A stretch of 64,000 bases of DNA, taken from NCBI GenBank assembly GCA_003250975.1, contig QKIY01000004.1, forward strand, positions 1-64,000, read 5' to 3'. This document shows, piece after piece, positions 1 to 10,023 of the stretch (position 1 is the stretch's first letter; the number at the start of each line of letters is the position of its first letter). The DNA comes from Gammaproteobacteria bacterium (GTDB taxonomy: Bacteria > Pseudomonadota > Gammaproteobacteria > Eutrophobiales > Eutrophobiaceae). The notes below the pieces were generated by a model that had not been told where the DNA came from, did not search any database, and was given only the letters and a program-made list of their open reading frames with translations. A program made the position numbers and the translations under genes.

Positions 1-47
1 CGCCTGGCGATGACTGGGACGGGGTATTTACGTTTACTACCAAGTAG
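1..47 (+). CDS. Possible C-terminal tail of a truncated gene
   Basis: The frame starting at base 3 reads PGDDWDGVFTFTTK followed by TAG at 45-47. The composition (aromatic residues alternating with polar ones, ending in Lys) looks like a protein C-terminus, but only 14 residues lie inside the window. The same frame does not continue, and no other frame here looks coding. It faces the tRNA and its terminator from the left. This could be chance; the bases to the left of the window would settle it. Confidence 0.28.
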   Translation, partial: PGDDWDGVFTFTTK

Positions 48-90
48 ATCGGGGGTCACCTACGAGTCCCCAACGAGACACCCATACACC

Positions 91-117
91 AAAATAAAAA
101 ACCCCGTAAAGGGGTTT
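91..117 (-). terminator. Intrinsic terminator of the tRNA-Ser gene
   Basis: On the minus strand AAACCCC-TTTA-CGGGGTTT forms a GC-rich hairpin at 99-117 followed by a T-rich run (91-98). It lies about 9 bases past the encoded CCA end of the tRNA gene, as expected for a monocistronic tRNA transcript. Confidence 0.75.
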
Positions 118-125
118 ATTATTTT

Positions 126-216
126 TGGCGGAGAGGGTGGGATTCGAACCCACGAAGGGCTATAAACCCTTGCCGGTTTTCAAGACCGGTGCATTCAACC
201 GCTCTGCCACCTCTCC
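126..216 (-). tRNA. tRNA-Ser (anticodon UGA)
   Basis: Read on the minus strand, the 91 bases have a 7-bp acceptor stem (GGAGAGG pairing with CCTCTCC), a D arm, the anticodon loop CTTGAAAA with anticodon TGA, a long variable arm (class II tRNA, as required for serine), the T loop GGTTCGAATCC, discriminator G and an encoded CCA. The gene reads UCA-type serine codons. Its charging enzyme SerS is also in this window. It sits alone between its own promoter (244-271) and terminator (91-117). Confidence 0.96.
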
Positions 217-243
217 GGAGAATTGATATGAAAGCGAGCGCGT

Positions 244-271
244 ATTTTAACGGATGTTAAATTCAGGACAA
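244..271 (-). promoter_or_regulatory. Sigma70-type promoter of tRNA-Ser
   Basis: Minus-strand hexamers TTGTCC (266-271) and TAAAAT (244-249) are separated by 16 bases, and the start site would fall about 20 bases before the tRNA. The bases after the -10 are GC-rich (ACGCGCTCGC), a discriminator type linked to stringent control of stable-RNA promoters. Assignment is by eye only. Confidence 0.5.
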
Positions 272-299
272 CCTGAAATATTCGGGGCAGCTGGACTTT

Positions 300-1541
300 T
301 TAATGATTTTCAGACCTGGATTCCTCAGCCCGCGGATCCAATTCAAATATTTCCTCGGCCGGCACGACGCCCACAAATTCGTTTTTAAACTCAGGTATAA
401 CGATAGCCCCTTTATGTAAACGTCTCATCCCGTAAATGGCCAGTATCAACATGATAAGGGCAATTGATGTGAACAGGAAACCATCACCCAGATAACCCAT
501 TAATAATGATATTGTTGCAGGACCACAGACAGCACCAATGCCAAAAAACAAAAGCAGGCTGCCAGCCACTTCTACAAATTCACCGGGTTCACTTAAATCA
601 TAAGCATGCGAAATACACAGGGAATATAGTGGCATACTGAAACCGCCAAACAGGAAGGCCAGCAGTAATAACACGGTGATATCAGCACTGGCGAACAAGG
701 AAAGTATTATGGAAACCAGCGACGCGGCAAGACTCGCACCGATGATGACCCTGCGCCTGTCTATCTTGTCTGATAATCTGCCCAGAGGCCATTGCCAGAT
801 AGCTCCTCCCAGAATAGCCGTACTGATAAACCAGCCGACCATATGTGCCTCGAATCCCCTTTTTTGCAATAACACCGGTGAAAGACCCCAGAACGATCCC
901 ATGGCCAGTCCAATGGCAAAAGTGCCGGCCAAGGCCAGCGGCGATACATCCAGTAATTTCCTGATATTCAATTCGGGGCTGTTGACCTCGCCGGGGCTTT
1001 CTGAACGAAACTGGGTTATAGGGAAAACAGACAAGGAAATACAAATCGCTATGAGTATAAACAGGGCCGTTGTTTCGATACTCACGACCCACAGGCTCAA
1101 TTGTGCCAGCGTAATGGAAGACAACTCAATAATCCGGTAGATAGAGAAGACCGAGCCACGCAGCTGAGCAGGTGTCACGGTACTCAACCAGGTCTCGGTA
1201 GCCATCAGCAGGATTGCATAGCAATAACCGCTGAATACACGCAAGAGGATCCAGGTAACAGGTTCGATAATAAGCGAATGTAACAGGACACTGACACTGG
1301 CAAGGCTTGCAAAAGCGGCAAAGGCCCTGATATGACCTGACAAGGCAATCAATCGGCTGCCCGTCATGCACGCAATGATAAACCCGAGATAATACCCTGA
1401 AACAAGCAAGCCAATGAGACCGGGCTCAAAGCCTGCAGACTGTGATTTGAGCGCGAGGACTGTTGTCAGCAAACCGTTGGCACCGGAAAAGAAGAATATT
1501 CCGACGAGCAATGCGGTAATGGCCTGGATGCTTTTTAACAT
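300..1541 (-). CDS. MFS transporter, YcaD-like
   Basis: This 413-residue inner-membrane protein has about twelve hydrophobic segments in two halves. The central cytoplasmic loop lies near residues 175-200, and the MFS motif A copy GRLSDKIDRRR (about 255-265) opens the second half. The sequence is closest in feel to the YcaD family, whose substrate is not established; the N-terminal half carries WLLxRVxSG-like helix text typical of drug/metabolite porters. The polar C-terminus (about 390-413) is cytoplasmic. Start is the ATG at 1539-1541. It stands alone, divergent from the yccA-like gene, so context gives no substrate clue. I am confident in the family and not in the transported compound. Confidence 0.85.
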   Translation of the reverse strand: MLKSIQAITALLVGIFFFSGANGLLTTVLALKSQSAGFEPGLIGLLVSGYYLGFIIACMTGSRLIALSGHIRAFAAFASLASVSVLLHSLIIEPVTWILLRVFSGYCYAILLMATETWLSTVTPAQLRGSVFSIYRIIELSSITLAQLSLWVVSIETTALFILIAICISLSVFPITQFRSESPGEVNSPELNIRKLLDVSPLALAGTFAIGLAMGSFWGLSPVLLQKRGFEAHMVGWFISTAILGGAIWQWPLGRLSDKIDRRRVIIGASLAASLVSIILSLFASADITVLLLLAFLFGGFSMPLYSLCISHAYDLSEPGEFVEVAGSLLLFFGIGAVCGPATISLLMGYLGDGFLFTSIALIMLILAIYGMRRLHKGAIVIPEFKNEFVGVVPAEEIFELDPRAEESRSENH

Positions 1542-1727
1542 AGAATTTTCTTTAATTAAACAAAATATCTATCTGTTTTACAAAAAATATTCTATCATGA
1601 TTAATATAAAGTCTAACATCTTAATGCAAGGTAAATGTATAGCAACAGGGTTCTGCTGTGGCTGTTTCCTCTGGATCAGGGATCCGGATTATTTGCCGGG
1701 TCTGAGCCGCCTGCCCGGCTTATCTGT

Positions 1728-1733
1728 TATAAT
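1728..1733 (+). promoter_or_regulatory. Candidate -10 element of the yccA-like gene
   Basis: A perfect TATAAT lies 90 bases before the ATG at 1823. No good -35 is present 16-18 bases upstream (the hexamer at 17-bp spacing is AGCCGC), so the promoter may rely on an activator or the assignment may be wrong. A strong Shine-Dalgarno, GGAGGA at 1809-1814, precedes the gene. The rest of the 281-base gap (1542-1822) is AT-rich, with no gene or clear structure seen. Confidence 0.4.
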
Positions 1734-1822
1734 GGCTGCATTCATTTGACCATCGAACCGGACTTGAAAAATTCGGTCATATCCCTAAGTTAGATATAAA
1801 TAGAAAACGGAGGAAAATTTAT

Positions 1823-2494
1823 ATGAGTCAGCAACAATATGCTGTTACCCGGCCTGTTGAGTCGGTACTGGCAACCAACAAGGTCATTCGTAACACTTAT
1901 TTATTGCTTTCCATGACCCTGCTGTTTAGCGCAGCTACAGCAGGCATCGCCATTGTCACAAATATGCCGTACCTGGGGCCGTTGATCACCCTCGGTGGCT
2001 ATATCGGCCTGCTGATCCTGACCTCGGCCCTGAGAAACAGCGCCTGGGGCCTGCTCTCAGTGTTTGCCCTGACCGGTTTTATGGGCTTGACACTGGGGCC
2101 ATTGATTAATGCCTACCTCACCTATTATTCAAACGGTGCTGAACTGGTCATGCTTGCCATGGGTGGCACAGGTGCCATCTTTCTGGGCCTGTCTTCCTAC
2201 ACCCTGACAACACGTAAGGATTTCAGTTTTCTGGGAGGCTATGTATTTGTTGGTATGCTAGTGGCCATCCTGGCTGGTATCGGTGCCCTGGTCTTTGGCA
2301 TCCCTGCCCTATCTCTTGCAGTATCCGCGGTAGTCATCATGTTGATGTCAGGCCTGATCCTGTATGAGACGAGTGAGATTATCCATGGCGGTGAGACTAA
2401 TTACATCATGGCAACTGTCAGCCTGTATGTTTCAATATATAATCTGTTCACCAGCCTGCTGCATCTGCTTGGGGCCTTTGCCGGTGAAGACTGA
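1823..2494 (+). CDS. yccA: YccA-like Bax inhibitor-1 family membrane protein
   Basis: The 223-residue protein has a short polar N-terminus followed by seven closely packed hydrophobic helices, the layout of the BI-1/YccA (UPF0005) family. In E. coli YccA is a substrate and modulator of the membrane protease FtsH and protects jammed SecY from degradation. Family marks seen are the conserved late helix LILYETSEIIHGGETNYIMA (about residues 178-197), with the acidic and His residues thought to form the pH-sensing/Ca2+-leak site in BI-1 proteins, and the C-terminal YxSIYNLFxSLLHLLG helix. The start is set by GGAGGA 8 bases upstream. It is monocistronic, with a terminator at 2518. YccA near tRNA-Ser(UGA) is an arrangement I also remember from E. 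coli. Confidence 0.9.
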   Translation: MSQQQYAVTRPVESVLATNKVIRNTYLLLSMTLLFSAATAGIAIVTNMPYLGPLITLGGYIGLLILTSALRNSAWGLLSVFALTGFMGLTLGPLINAYLTYYSNGAELVMLAMGGTGAIFLGLSSYTLTTRKDFSFLGGYVFVGMLVAILAGIGALVFGIPALSLAVSAVVIMLMSGLILYETSEIIHGGETNYIMATVSLYVSIYNLFTSLLHLLGAFAGED

Positions 2495-2517
2495 GACTCA
2501 CAAACAGATTGTACTGG

Positions 2518-2550
2518 AACCCCGGCGTAAGCCGGGGTTTCTATTTCTAT
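2518..2550 (+). terminator. Intrinsic terminator after the yccA-like gene
   Basis: AACCCCGGC-GTAA-GCCGGGGTT forms a 9-bp perfect stem with a 4-base loop (2518-2539), followed by TCTATTTCTAT. It ends the yccA-like transcript 24 bases after the stop codon. Confidence 0.85.
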
Positions 2551-2558
2551 GACTACTA

Positions 2559-2587
2559 TTTATGATGCCGTATGAGTGTGATATAAA
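2559..2587 (+). promoter_or_regulatory. Candidate promoter of pntAB
   Basis: TTTATG (2559-2564) and TATAAA (2582-2587) are 17 bases apart, giving a leader of about 70 bases before pntA. The -35 is weak. A TTGACA also occurs nearby, but no -10 is correctly spaced from it. Low-confidence assignment. Confidence 0.33.
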
Positions 2588-2663
2588 ATCCACCTCTGGA
2601 TATAAAAAATTGACAAACCACAGCTAATCCAGAGCATTTCTGTTCTAATCTGGGGACTTAACC

Positions 2664-4217
2664 ATGAAAATTAGTGTGCCGAGTGAAATTTATGCGGGAG
2701 AGAAACGTGTTGCCACTACGCCGGATGTAACAGCGCAACTCATTAAGCTCGGATTTACCGTCGCTGTTGAATCAGGTGCAGGACTCTCTGCCAATTTCTC
2801 TGATGCAGCTTATGAATCCGCAGGAGCTGAAATCATCCATGACACCAAATCAATCTGGTCAACCGGCGATATTATCCTCAAGGTACGGGCGCCTGAATAC
2901 AATAATGAACTGGGCGTCGATGAAGTCGACCTGATGCACGAGGGCCAGACCCTTATAAGTTTTATCTGGCCGGCCCAAAACGAGTCATTAATGAAACGGT
3001 TGGCCGCTAAAAAGATTACCGTTCTGGCCATGGACAGTGTTCCACGTATCTCACGAGCACAAAAACTCGATGCCCTGAGTTCCATGGCCAATATTGCCGG
3101 TTATCGCGCAGTCGTAGAGTCGGCCAGCCAGTTTGGCCGCTTTTTTACCGGGCAGATCACCGCGGCGGGCAAGATCCCGCCGGCAAAGGTTATGGTCATC
3201 GGCGCGGGTGTCGCCGGACTCGCGGCCATCGGTGCAGCCAAGAGTCTCGGCGCGATCGTACGTGCCTTTGATACTCGTCCCGAGGTTAAGGAGCAGGTTG
3301 AAAGCATGGATGCAGAATTCCTGGAACTGGATTTTAAGGAAGAAGGGTCCGGCGAAGGCGGTTACGCCAAGGTTATGAGCGAGGAATTCATCAAGGCAGA
3401 AATGGCATTATTTGCGGAACAGGCAAAAGACGTTGATATTATTATTACAACCGCGCTGATTCCGGGCAAACCCGCACCTGAGCTGATCACGGAAGACATG
3501 GTAAAGTCCATGAAAGACGGCAGCGTGATTGTTGACCTGGCCGCTGAACAGGGCGGCAACTGTAAGCTCACTGAACCCAATCAGGTCGTTAGAAAATATG
3601 GCGTGACCATCATTGGCTATACGGACCTGCCAAGCCGGCTGCCGACACAGTCCAGCCAGCTATATGCCACCAATATTCGTCACCTGCTCTCCGATATGTG
3701 TCCTGAGAAGAATGGCGAGATCAATGTCGATATGGAAGACGAGGTAATACGTGGTACTACGGTGATCAAGAATGGTGAGATCACCTGGCCTCCTCCGGCT
3801 CCCAAACTGTCCGCTGCCCCGAAACAGGCCCCGGCCAAGGCACCCGTGCTGGTAAAGGAAGAACCCAAAAAGCCGAGCGTGCTGTCATTGCTGATCCCAT
3901 TTATTGTAGGTGGTCTTGTACTGTTCGGGCTGGGCCTTGTCGCCCCGCCCTCTTTCATGCAGCACTTTACTGTCTTCGTGCTGGCCTGTTTTGTCGGCTA
4001 CATGGTGATCTGGAATGTAACTCCGGCCCTGCATACACCATTAATGAGTGTTACTAATGCTATCAGTAGCATCATTATTATCGGTGCACTGATACAGATC
4101 TCATCGGAGGTAAAGGTGATCATGATTCTCGCGGGGATCTCTATTCTGATTACTAGTATCAATATATTTGGCGGATTCGCTGTAACCCAGCGCATGCTGC
4201 AGATGTTCAGGAAATAG
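2664..4217 (+). CDS. pntA: NAD(P) transhydrogenase subunit alpha PntA
   Basis: PntA with PntB forms the proton-translocating transhydrogenase that transfers hydride from NADH to NADP+ at the inner membrane. At 517 residues it matches the E. coli-type one-piece alpha subunit (about 510), not the split PntAA/PntAB form. The NAD(H)-binding domain I covers about residues 1-380, with the [13 protein letters not shown] loop (128-140) and the Rossmann turn [12 protein letters not shown] (176-187). A Pro/Ala/Lys linker (about 376-405) follows, then four transmembrane helices (about 408-510) including the conserved SVTNAISS segment. The stop is 13 bases before pntB, and the two form one operon closed by the hairpin at 5641-5675. 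Confidence 0.96.
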   Translation: MKISVPSEIYAGEKRVATTPDVTAQLIKLGFTVAVESGAGLSANFSDAAYESAGAEIIHDTKSIWSTGDIILKVRAPEYNNELGVDEVDLMHEGQTLISFIWPAQNESLMKRLAAKKITVLAMDSVPRISRAQKLDALSSMANIAGYRAVVESASQFGRFFTGQITAAGKIPPAKVMVIGAGVAGLAAIGAAKSLGAIVRAFDTRPEVKEQVESMDAEFLELDFKEEGSGEGGYAKVMSEEFIKAEMALFAEQAKDVDIIITTALIPGKPAPELITEDMVKSMKDGSVIVDLAAEQGGNCKLTEPNQVVRKYGVTIIGYTDLPSRLPTQSSQLYATNIRHLLSDMCPEKNGEINVDMEDEVIRGTTVIKNGEITWPPPAPKLSAAPKQAPAKAPVLVKEEPKKPSVLSLLIPFIVGGLVLFGLGLVAPPSFMQHFTVFVLACFVGYMVIWNVTPALHTPLMSVTNAISSIIIIGALIQISSEVKVIMILAGISILITSINIFGGFAVTQRMLQMFRK

Positions 4218-4230
4218 GAGAATAGAGATC

Positions 4231-5628
4231 ATGCCTACAGGTATTATTACTGTTTCATATATTGCTGCTACCATCCTGTTCATTCTGGCGCTTGGCGGCC
4301 TCAGCAACCAGGAAACCTCTCGCAGGGGAAATTTATACGGCATCACCGGCATGACCATTGCTCTGCTGGCCACCATTCTGGGTCTGGTCACAGCTAATTA
4401 CAACATACTCATTGGCGGTGTGATTATTGGTGGCATTATCGGTCTGGTCCTGGCACGCAAGGTGGAGATGACCCAGATGCCGGAACTGGTCGCCATTCTC
4501 CACAGCCTGGTCGGGATTGCTGCCGTACTGGTGGGTTACGCCAATTTTATGGACCCCGCTTCGCATTTTAGCGGCGTGGAGAAGACCATACACGATGTCG
4601 AGACTTATCTGGGTATCTTGATCGGTGCTGTTACTTTCACTGGATCCGTGATCGCCTTTGGTAAATTGAGCGCCAGGATCACAAGTAAACCGTTATTGCT
4701 ACCAGCAAGACACTGGCTCAATCTTATTCTGCTGATTTCCGTTATCTGGTTATGCTTTGATTTCCTCGATCAATCTGCAGCAGGAAGCGGTATCGTGCCT
4801 CTATCCATCATGACAGCTATTGCCCTGGTATTCGGGATCCATATGGTTATGGCCATCGGCGGTGCGGATATGCCGGTTGTGATTTCCATGTTAAACAGCT
4901 ATTCCGGATGGGCCGCGGCAGCCACCGGCTTCATGTTGAACAATGACCTGTTAATCGTCACTGGCGCCCTGGTGGGCAGCAGTGGTGCCATCCTGAGTTA
5001 TATCATGTGCCGCGCCATGAACCGGAAGTTCCTGGCCGTCATTGCGGGGGGGTTCGGAACTAGCGGTGGTGTCCCTGCCGGAAGTACTGAAGAAGCGGGC
5101 GAAGTAATTTCCATCAATGCCGAAGAGGCCGCAAACCTACTGGCAGATGCCAGTGAGGTGATGATTATTCCAGGTTATGGAATGGCCGTGGCTCAGGCCC
5201 AGCATATTGTCTATGAAATTACCAGAATCCTGCGTGAAAAAGGGGTCAATGTCCGTTTCGGAATTCATCCTGTTGCCGGCCGCATGCCGGGACATATGAA
5301 TGTGCTGCTGGCGGAGGCCAAAGTGCCTTATGATATCGTCTTTGAAATGGACGAGATCAATGAAGACTTCCCTGATATAGACGTTTCTGTGGTAATCGGC
5401 GCCAATGACATCGTTAATCCCTCTGCTCAGGAAGTCCCCGATAGCCCGATTGCCGGCATGCCCGTCCTGGAATGTTGGAAGGGTAAGACTACGATTGTCT
5501 TGAAACGCAGCATGGCTACCGGATATGCGGGTGTAGACAACCCGCTCTTCTACAAGGAAAACACTCGTATGCTATTTGGCGATGCCAAGGATAGTCTGGA
5601 AAATGTACTGGCCATACTGCACAGCTAG
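4231..5628 (+). CDS. pntB: NAD(P) transhydrogenase subunit beta PntB
   Basis: The 465-residue beta subunit (E. coli 462) has eight to nine N-terminal transmembrane helices (residues 1 to about 265) and a C-terminal NADP(H)-binding domain III. In domain [16 protein letters not shown] is the nucleotide-binding turn, [20 protein letters not shown] is the conserved lid region, and [14 protein letters not shown] precedes the end. Together with PntA it completes the proton channel and supplies NADPH for biosynthesis and the thioredoxin pathway (trxB lies downstream in this window). Its ATG follows an AGGAG-type ribosome site overlapping the pntA stop region. Confidence 0.97.
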   Translation: MPTGIITVSYIAATILFILALGGLSNQETSRRGNLYGITGMTIALLATILGLVTANYNILIGGVIIGGIIGLVLARKVEMTQMPELVAILHSLVGIAAVLVGYANFMDPASHFSGVEKTIHDVETYLGILIGAVTFTGSVIAFGKLSARITSKPLLLPARHWLNLILLISVIWLCFDFLDQSAAGSGIVPLSIMTAIALVFGIHMVMAIGGADMPVVISMLNSYSGWAAAATGFMLNNDLLIVTGALVGSSGAILSYIMCRAMNRKFLAVIAGGFGTSGGVPAGSTEEAGEVISINAEEAANLLADASEVMIIPGYGMAVAQAQHIVYEITRILREKGVNVRFGIHPVAGRMPGHMNVLLAEAKVPYDIVFEMDEINEDFPDIDVSVVIGANDIVNPSAQEVPDSPIAGMPVLECWKGKTTIVLKRSMATGYAGVDNPLFYKENTRMLFGDAKDSLENVLAILHS

Positions 5629-5640
5629 AACTAAATATCA

Positions 5641-5675
5641 TCAAAAAAAAAGCGGGCCGGATCCCGCTTTTTTGA
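5641..5675. terminator. Bidirectional intrinsic terminator between pntB and the CPXCG gene
   Basis: TCAAAAAAGCGGG and CCCGCTTTTTTGA pair around the loop CCGGAT. The T-rich arms on both strands let it serve pntB (plus) and the convergent CPXCG gene (minus, stop at 5688). Confidence 0.85.
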
Positions 5676-5687
5676 TCTGATATAAAA

Positions 5688-5879
5688 CTATTCGTTTTCC
5701 TGGTGAGGAATGATTGACATGTAGCCGTCAGCTCCTCTCAGGATATTCAGTAGTATGGGCTGGCAACAAGCCTCGCAGTCTTCGACATAGGATTGGGACT
5801 CTTGGGACCGGTCTACCAGCAGTGTCTGGATCTCGCCACAATAGGGGCACTGAATCGAGCAGGTATCCAGGACGTTCAT
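5688..5879 (-). CDS. CPXCG-motif cysteine-rich protein
   Basis: The 63-residue protein carries CPYCG (about residues 11-15) and a second pair in DCEACCQPI (about 34-42), four cysteines that should bind one zinc. This is the family usually annotated as CPXCG motif-containing cysteine-rich protein, with no known function. It lies downstream of serS on the same strand with a 42-base gap and may be cotranscribed. The acidic C-terminus (HQENE) is typical of the family. The ribosome site is poor (AGGGG abuts the ATG), so the start is only probable. Confidence 0.82.
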   Translation of the reverse strand: MNVLDTCSIQCPYCGEIQTLLVDRSQESQSYVEDCEACCQPILLNILRGADGYMSIIPHQENE

Positions 5880-5921
5880 CCCCTAAAGTATAGGAGAAAT
5901 ATAGTATCTTTCCGCCCAAGC

Positions 5922-7217
<1,296 letters not shown>

Positions 7218-7523
7218 TTACAGATTGATCTTCGCGGGCCAGTACACAATATGACCGGGATTTATTCTCTTGTTTAATTCATCAATTATTTTTTTTATCT
7301 TTTCTACTTCGTCATAAAACTCGATGACCACGGGCAAATCCAGTGACATATCCATCAGGGTTGATGAATGGTATTTACCCGAGGTGCCGAATCCGGTGAT
7401 GCCACGAAAAACAGTAACACCCCTGACCTTGCAGTCATCATGCAGAAACTCCAGCAACTCCTTTTGATGGGCCTTGGCCTCATGCAGATAGATTCTGACA
7501 ATAGTCACATCGGTTTCATTCAT
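7218..7523 (-). CDS. DUF190 domain protein, translationally coupled to crcB
   Basis: The 101-residue cytoplasmic protein has the DUF190 pattern: an N-terminal VTIVRIYLHE strand, the glycine-rich segment GVTVFRGITGFGTSGKYHSS (a PII-like ligand loop), and a final LPVVIEFYDEVEKIKKII strand-helix. I set the start at 7523 rather than at the longer frame beginning at 7568, because its ATG overlaps the crcB stop as ATGA and a GAGG lies just upstream. DUF190 next to crcB is a recurrent pairing, so a regulatory role on the fluoride channel is plausible but unproven. Confidence 0.85.
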   Translation of the reverse strand: MNETDVTIVRIYLHEAKAHQKELLEFLHDDCKVRGVTVFRGITGFGTSGKYHSSTLMDMSLDLPVVIEFYDEVEKIKKIIDELNKRINPGHIVYWPAKINL

Positions 7524-7891
7524 ACTTGCCTCGCAAGGACTACTCCCAGCCAGCAGCCCGAGATACACAAACTGACACTCAATACAATATTCATAATTGC
7601 CTTGAATTGTTCACCGCTTTCCAGCAGGTTCAGTGTTTCAATGGAAAAAGTCGAAAATGTCGTAAATGCACCAAGCAGGCCAATCAACAATCCGGCCCGC
7701 CATTCAGCGCTGATATTCATCCGTTCATATAAAAAGACATACAAGACCCCCATTAACAGGGACCCTACTACGTTAACGGACAGGGTGCCATATGGGAAGC
7801 CCCGGCCGAATATTGCATAGACACCATTGGCCAACCAGAAACGGAACAAGGCGCCGAGGGCACCACCACCGGCAATAAATAATATCTGCAT
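7520..7891 (-). CDS. crcB: Fluoride channel CrcB/Fluc
   Basis: The 123-residue, four-helix membrane protein exports fluoride as an antiparallel dimer. It shows GGALGALFRF near the N-terminus, GTLSVNVVGSLLMG with the conserved Asn that lines the pore, and GAFTTFSTFSIE (about residues 74-85), the Phe-box/Na+ region. Length is normal for the family (about 124). The stop overlaps the DUF190 start. No fluoride riboswitch is visible in the 50 bases upstream. Confidence 0.95.
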   Translation of the reverse strand: MQILFIAGGGALGALFRFWLANGVYAIFGRGFPYGTLSVNVVGSLLMGVLYVFLYERMNISAEWRAGLLIGLLGAFTTFSTFSIETLNLLESGEQFKAIMNIVLSVSLCISGCWLGVVLARQV

Positions 7892-7941
7892 CTTCAGGCG
7901 TAGGTTGTAAATTTATGGGGCATTTTATCCCAAAGCGACTG

Positions 7942-9252
7942 TTATTTTCTTTTTTTTGCCTGCTTGTCGAGTTCACGCAAGTTGGCCAGCTTCTCAGCAA
8001 TCTTGATCTCCAGTCCTCGATCAACTGGAAAATAATATTGCTCTTCCTGCATGCCTTCTGGGAAATAGTTCTCCCCTGCCGCATATGCCTCGGGCTCGTT
8101 GTGTGCATAGCGGTAGTCCTTGCCATAATCTAGGTCCTTCATGAGGCGGGTAGGCGCGTTCCTTAGGTGCAGAGGCACCTCCATTGAACCATGCTTACTG
8201 GCGGACTGCATGGCAGATTGATAAGCCTTGTAAACGGCGTTGCTCTTTGCGGCGCAAGCCAGGTAGACAACGGCCTGTGCTATGGCCAGTTCCCCCTCCG
8301 GCGAGCCTAGCCGTTCCTGCGTCTCCCAGGCATCCAGGGCCAGTCGCAGACCTCTTGGGTCGGCATTACCGATATCCTCTGAAGCCATGCGGACAACCCG
8401 TCGCGCAATATACAGGGGGTCACAGCCCCCATCGAGCATACGGGCAAACCAGTACAGGGCAGCATCCGGTGCCGAACCCCTTACTGATTTGTGTAATGCC
8501 GAAATCTGGTCGTAGAAGGCCTCCCCACCCTTGTCGAAGCGCCTGAAAGCAGCACCACTCAGAATCTCATCCAGCAAGGCATCATCGATCTGGTGGTCTT
8601 CCACAAGATCAGAGGCAATTTCCAGTAGATTAAGGGCGCGACGGGCATCCCCATCGGCAATCTCCGACAGTTTTTTTGCAGCCGTCTCAGACAGTATCAA
8701 TTGTTTTCTACCCAGGCCCCGTTCTGTATCACGTAATGCCCTTCGTATAATTTCCTGCATGGCCTCAGGCTGGATGTTTCTAAGTAAATAGACGCGCACC
8801 CTAGACAACAAGGCATTATTGAGTTCAAACGAAGGGTTTTCAGTCGTGGCCCCGATAAATGTAACAGTACCGTCCTCGACATAGGGGAGAAAGGCATCCT
8901 GCTGAGATTTATTGAAGCGGTGTGCCTCATCTATGAAAAGGACAGTGTCCTTACCATAAACCTCACGGTATTGCTGCGCCTTTAAAATCGCCTCACGGAT
9001 GTCCTTAACTCCGCTGAGCACTGCTGAGATGGTCAGGAACTGGGCATCACAGGAATTGGCGATAATCCGGGCCAGAGTGGTCTTGCCGGTGCCCGGCGGG
9101 CCCCAGAAAACCATGGAATGCAACCGGCCCTGCTCGATGGCTAGCCGCAATGGCTTGTCCTTGCCCAGGATATGGTCCTGTCCTACAAAATCATCCAACG
9201 TGGCAGGCCGCATCCTGTCGGCAAGCGGGTGATAATCAGGAATATCAGACAT
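7942..9252 (-). CDS. rarA: Replication-associated recombination protein A (RarA/MgsA)
   Basis: A 436-residue AAA+ ATPase related to clamp-loader and RuvB proteins that acts at stalled forks and ssDNA-binding protein-coated DNA. The N-terminus RMRPATLDDFVGQDHILG is characteristic. Walker A is GPPGTGKTTLARI (about 52-64), Walker B is LFIDEAHRF (about 106-114), sensor 1 is FIGATTENPSF. The C-terminal part has the tetramerisation/DUF815-like helical text ARMLDGGCDPLYIARRVVRMASEDIG. Order lolA-rarA-(crcB)-serS is conserved in many gammaproteobacteria. The tail is rich in Lys/Arg. Confidence 0.97.
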   Translation of the reverse strand: MSDIPDYHPLADRMRPATLDDFVGQDHILGKDKPLRLAIEQGRLHSMVFWGPPGTGKTTLARIIANSCDAQFLTISAVLSGVKDIREAILKAQQYREVYGKDTVLFIDEAHRFNKSQQDAFLPYVEDGTVTFIGATTENPSFELNNALLSRVRVYLLRNIQPEAMQEIIRRALRDTERGLGRKQLILSETAAKKLSEIADGDARRALNLLEIASDLVEDHQIDDALLDEILSGAAFRRFDKGGEAFYDQISALHKSVRGSAPDAALYWFARMLDGGCDPLYIARRVVRMASEDIGNADPRGLRLALDAWETQERLGSPEGELAIAQAVVYLACAAKSNAVYKAYQSAMQSASKHGSMEVPLHLRNAPTRLMKDLDYGKDYRYAHNEPEAYAAGENYFPEGMQEEQYYFPVDRGLEIKIAEKLANLRELDKQAKKRK

Positions 9253-9275
9253 TATGAATGGTTTAAATTGTGTGA

Positions 9276-9941
9276 TTACCGGCTAGTTTGCCGTTCATCT
9301 ATCACATCGACACCTTTCGGCGCCTTGAAGGTAAACAGGCCGGGATCAAGAGCCGTATTGCGCTGTGGATTGATAAAATCTATCCGTGTTATCTGCCCCA
9401 GGTTATCAAACAGGATCATCATCCCCAGATTGTCGCCTTCAAAGCCGAGTCGTACCTTGTTGTACTGGTTTTCTTCGTCTTTGGGTTGTAGTTCTACCCA
9501 CTCAAAGCCTTCAATAGTGCCGAGCTCCACCTTGCGGAAGTATTCATCGATGGGACTTTGACCACTGATAATGGCTGCAGGCGTGTTATCCAGGGAAGTG
9601 GCAACATCACGTACCGTGACCTGTTCCAGGTCAACATCGTATAGCCAAAAGGACTCGCCGTCTGCTATCAGAAACTGGGTATAGGGAGCGTTGTAAATCC
9701 ATCGAAACTTACCCGGGTTTTGCATGTAGACCACACCACTGGCGATCTCCATGACCTCACCCCTTTCATTTGACAGGGTTTGTTTGAAATCGGCATGAAA
9801 GCTCTGGAATCCATCAAGGAAATGATCCAAGGCAGTTTTCCTGTTCCCATCCGCAGTGATAAAACCAGGCAAGAGAAAAAAAATTAAAGTAAAAAGTTTA
9901 AAAAATAATTGCATGAATTTATGTTGTCGTTGGTTAGTCAT
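9276..9941 (-). CDS. lolA: Outer-membrane lipoprotein carrier LolA
   Basis: The periplasmic chaperone carries lipoproteins from the LolCD exporter to the outer membrane. A signal peptide (hydrophobic LFFKLFTLIFFLLPGFITA) precedes the mature half-barrel. Family text includes FHADFKQTLSNERGE, GVVYMQNPGKFRWIYNAPY and DVDLEQVTVRD. Total 221 residues from the first ATG; an internal ATG nine residues later (9914) would give a more standard signal peptide, and neither has a clear ribosome site. It is 82 bases downstream of ftsK. Its partners lolC/lolD are at 27.8-29.7 kb. Confidence 0.93.
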   Translation of the reverse strand: MTNQRQHKFMQLFFKLFTLIFFLLPGFITADGNRKTALDHFLDGFQSFHADFKQTLSNERGEVMEIASGVVYMQNPGKFRWIYNAPYTQFLIADGESFWLYDVDLEQVTVRDVATSLDNTPAAIISGQSPIDEYFRKVELGTIEGFEWVELQPKDEENQYNKVRLGFEGDNLGMMILFDNLGQITRIDFINPQRNTALDPGLFTFKAPKGVDVIDERQTSR

Positions 9942-10023
9942 CTGTGGTTGCTTGCCCGTTGCAAATCGCCAGTTACTTTTACATTTGACTTAAAACTTGT
10001 AACTTATGACTTGTTACTATTAT

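Noticed and set aside
1-60. Left-edge CGCCTGGCGATGAC considered as the end of an rRNA operon
   Set aside because: It does not match 5S rRNA beyond a few bases; a short protein tail is a better but weak reading.
676-1140. 154-codon plus-strand frame inside the MFS gene
   Set aside because: It is the complement of clear transmembrane codons of the MFS protein; amino-acid make-up is not natural-looking.
7892-7941. Possible fluoride riboswitch before crcB
   Set aside because: The 50 available bases do not show the conserved GGNGAUGG-type start or the expected pseudoknot partners by eye.
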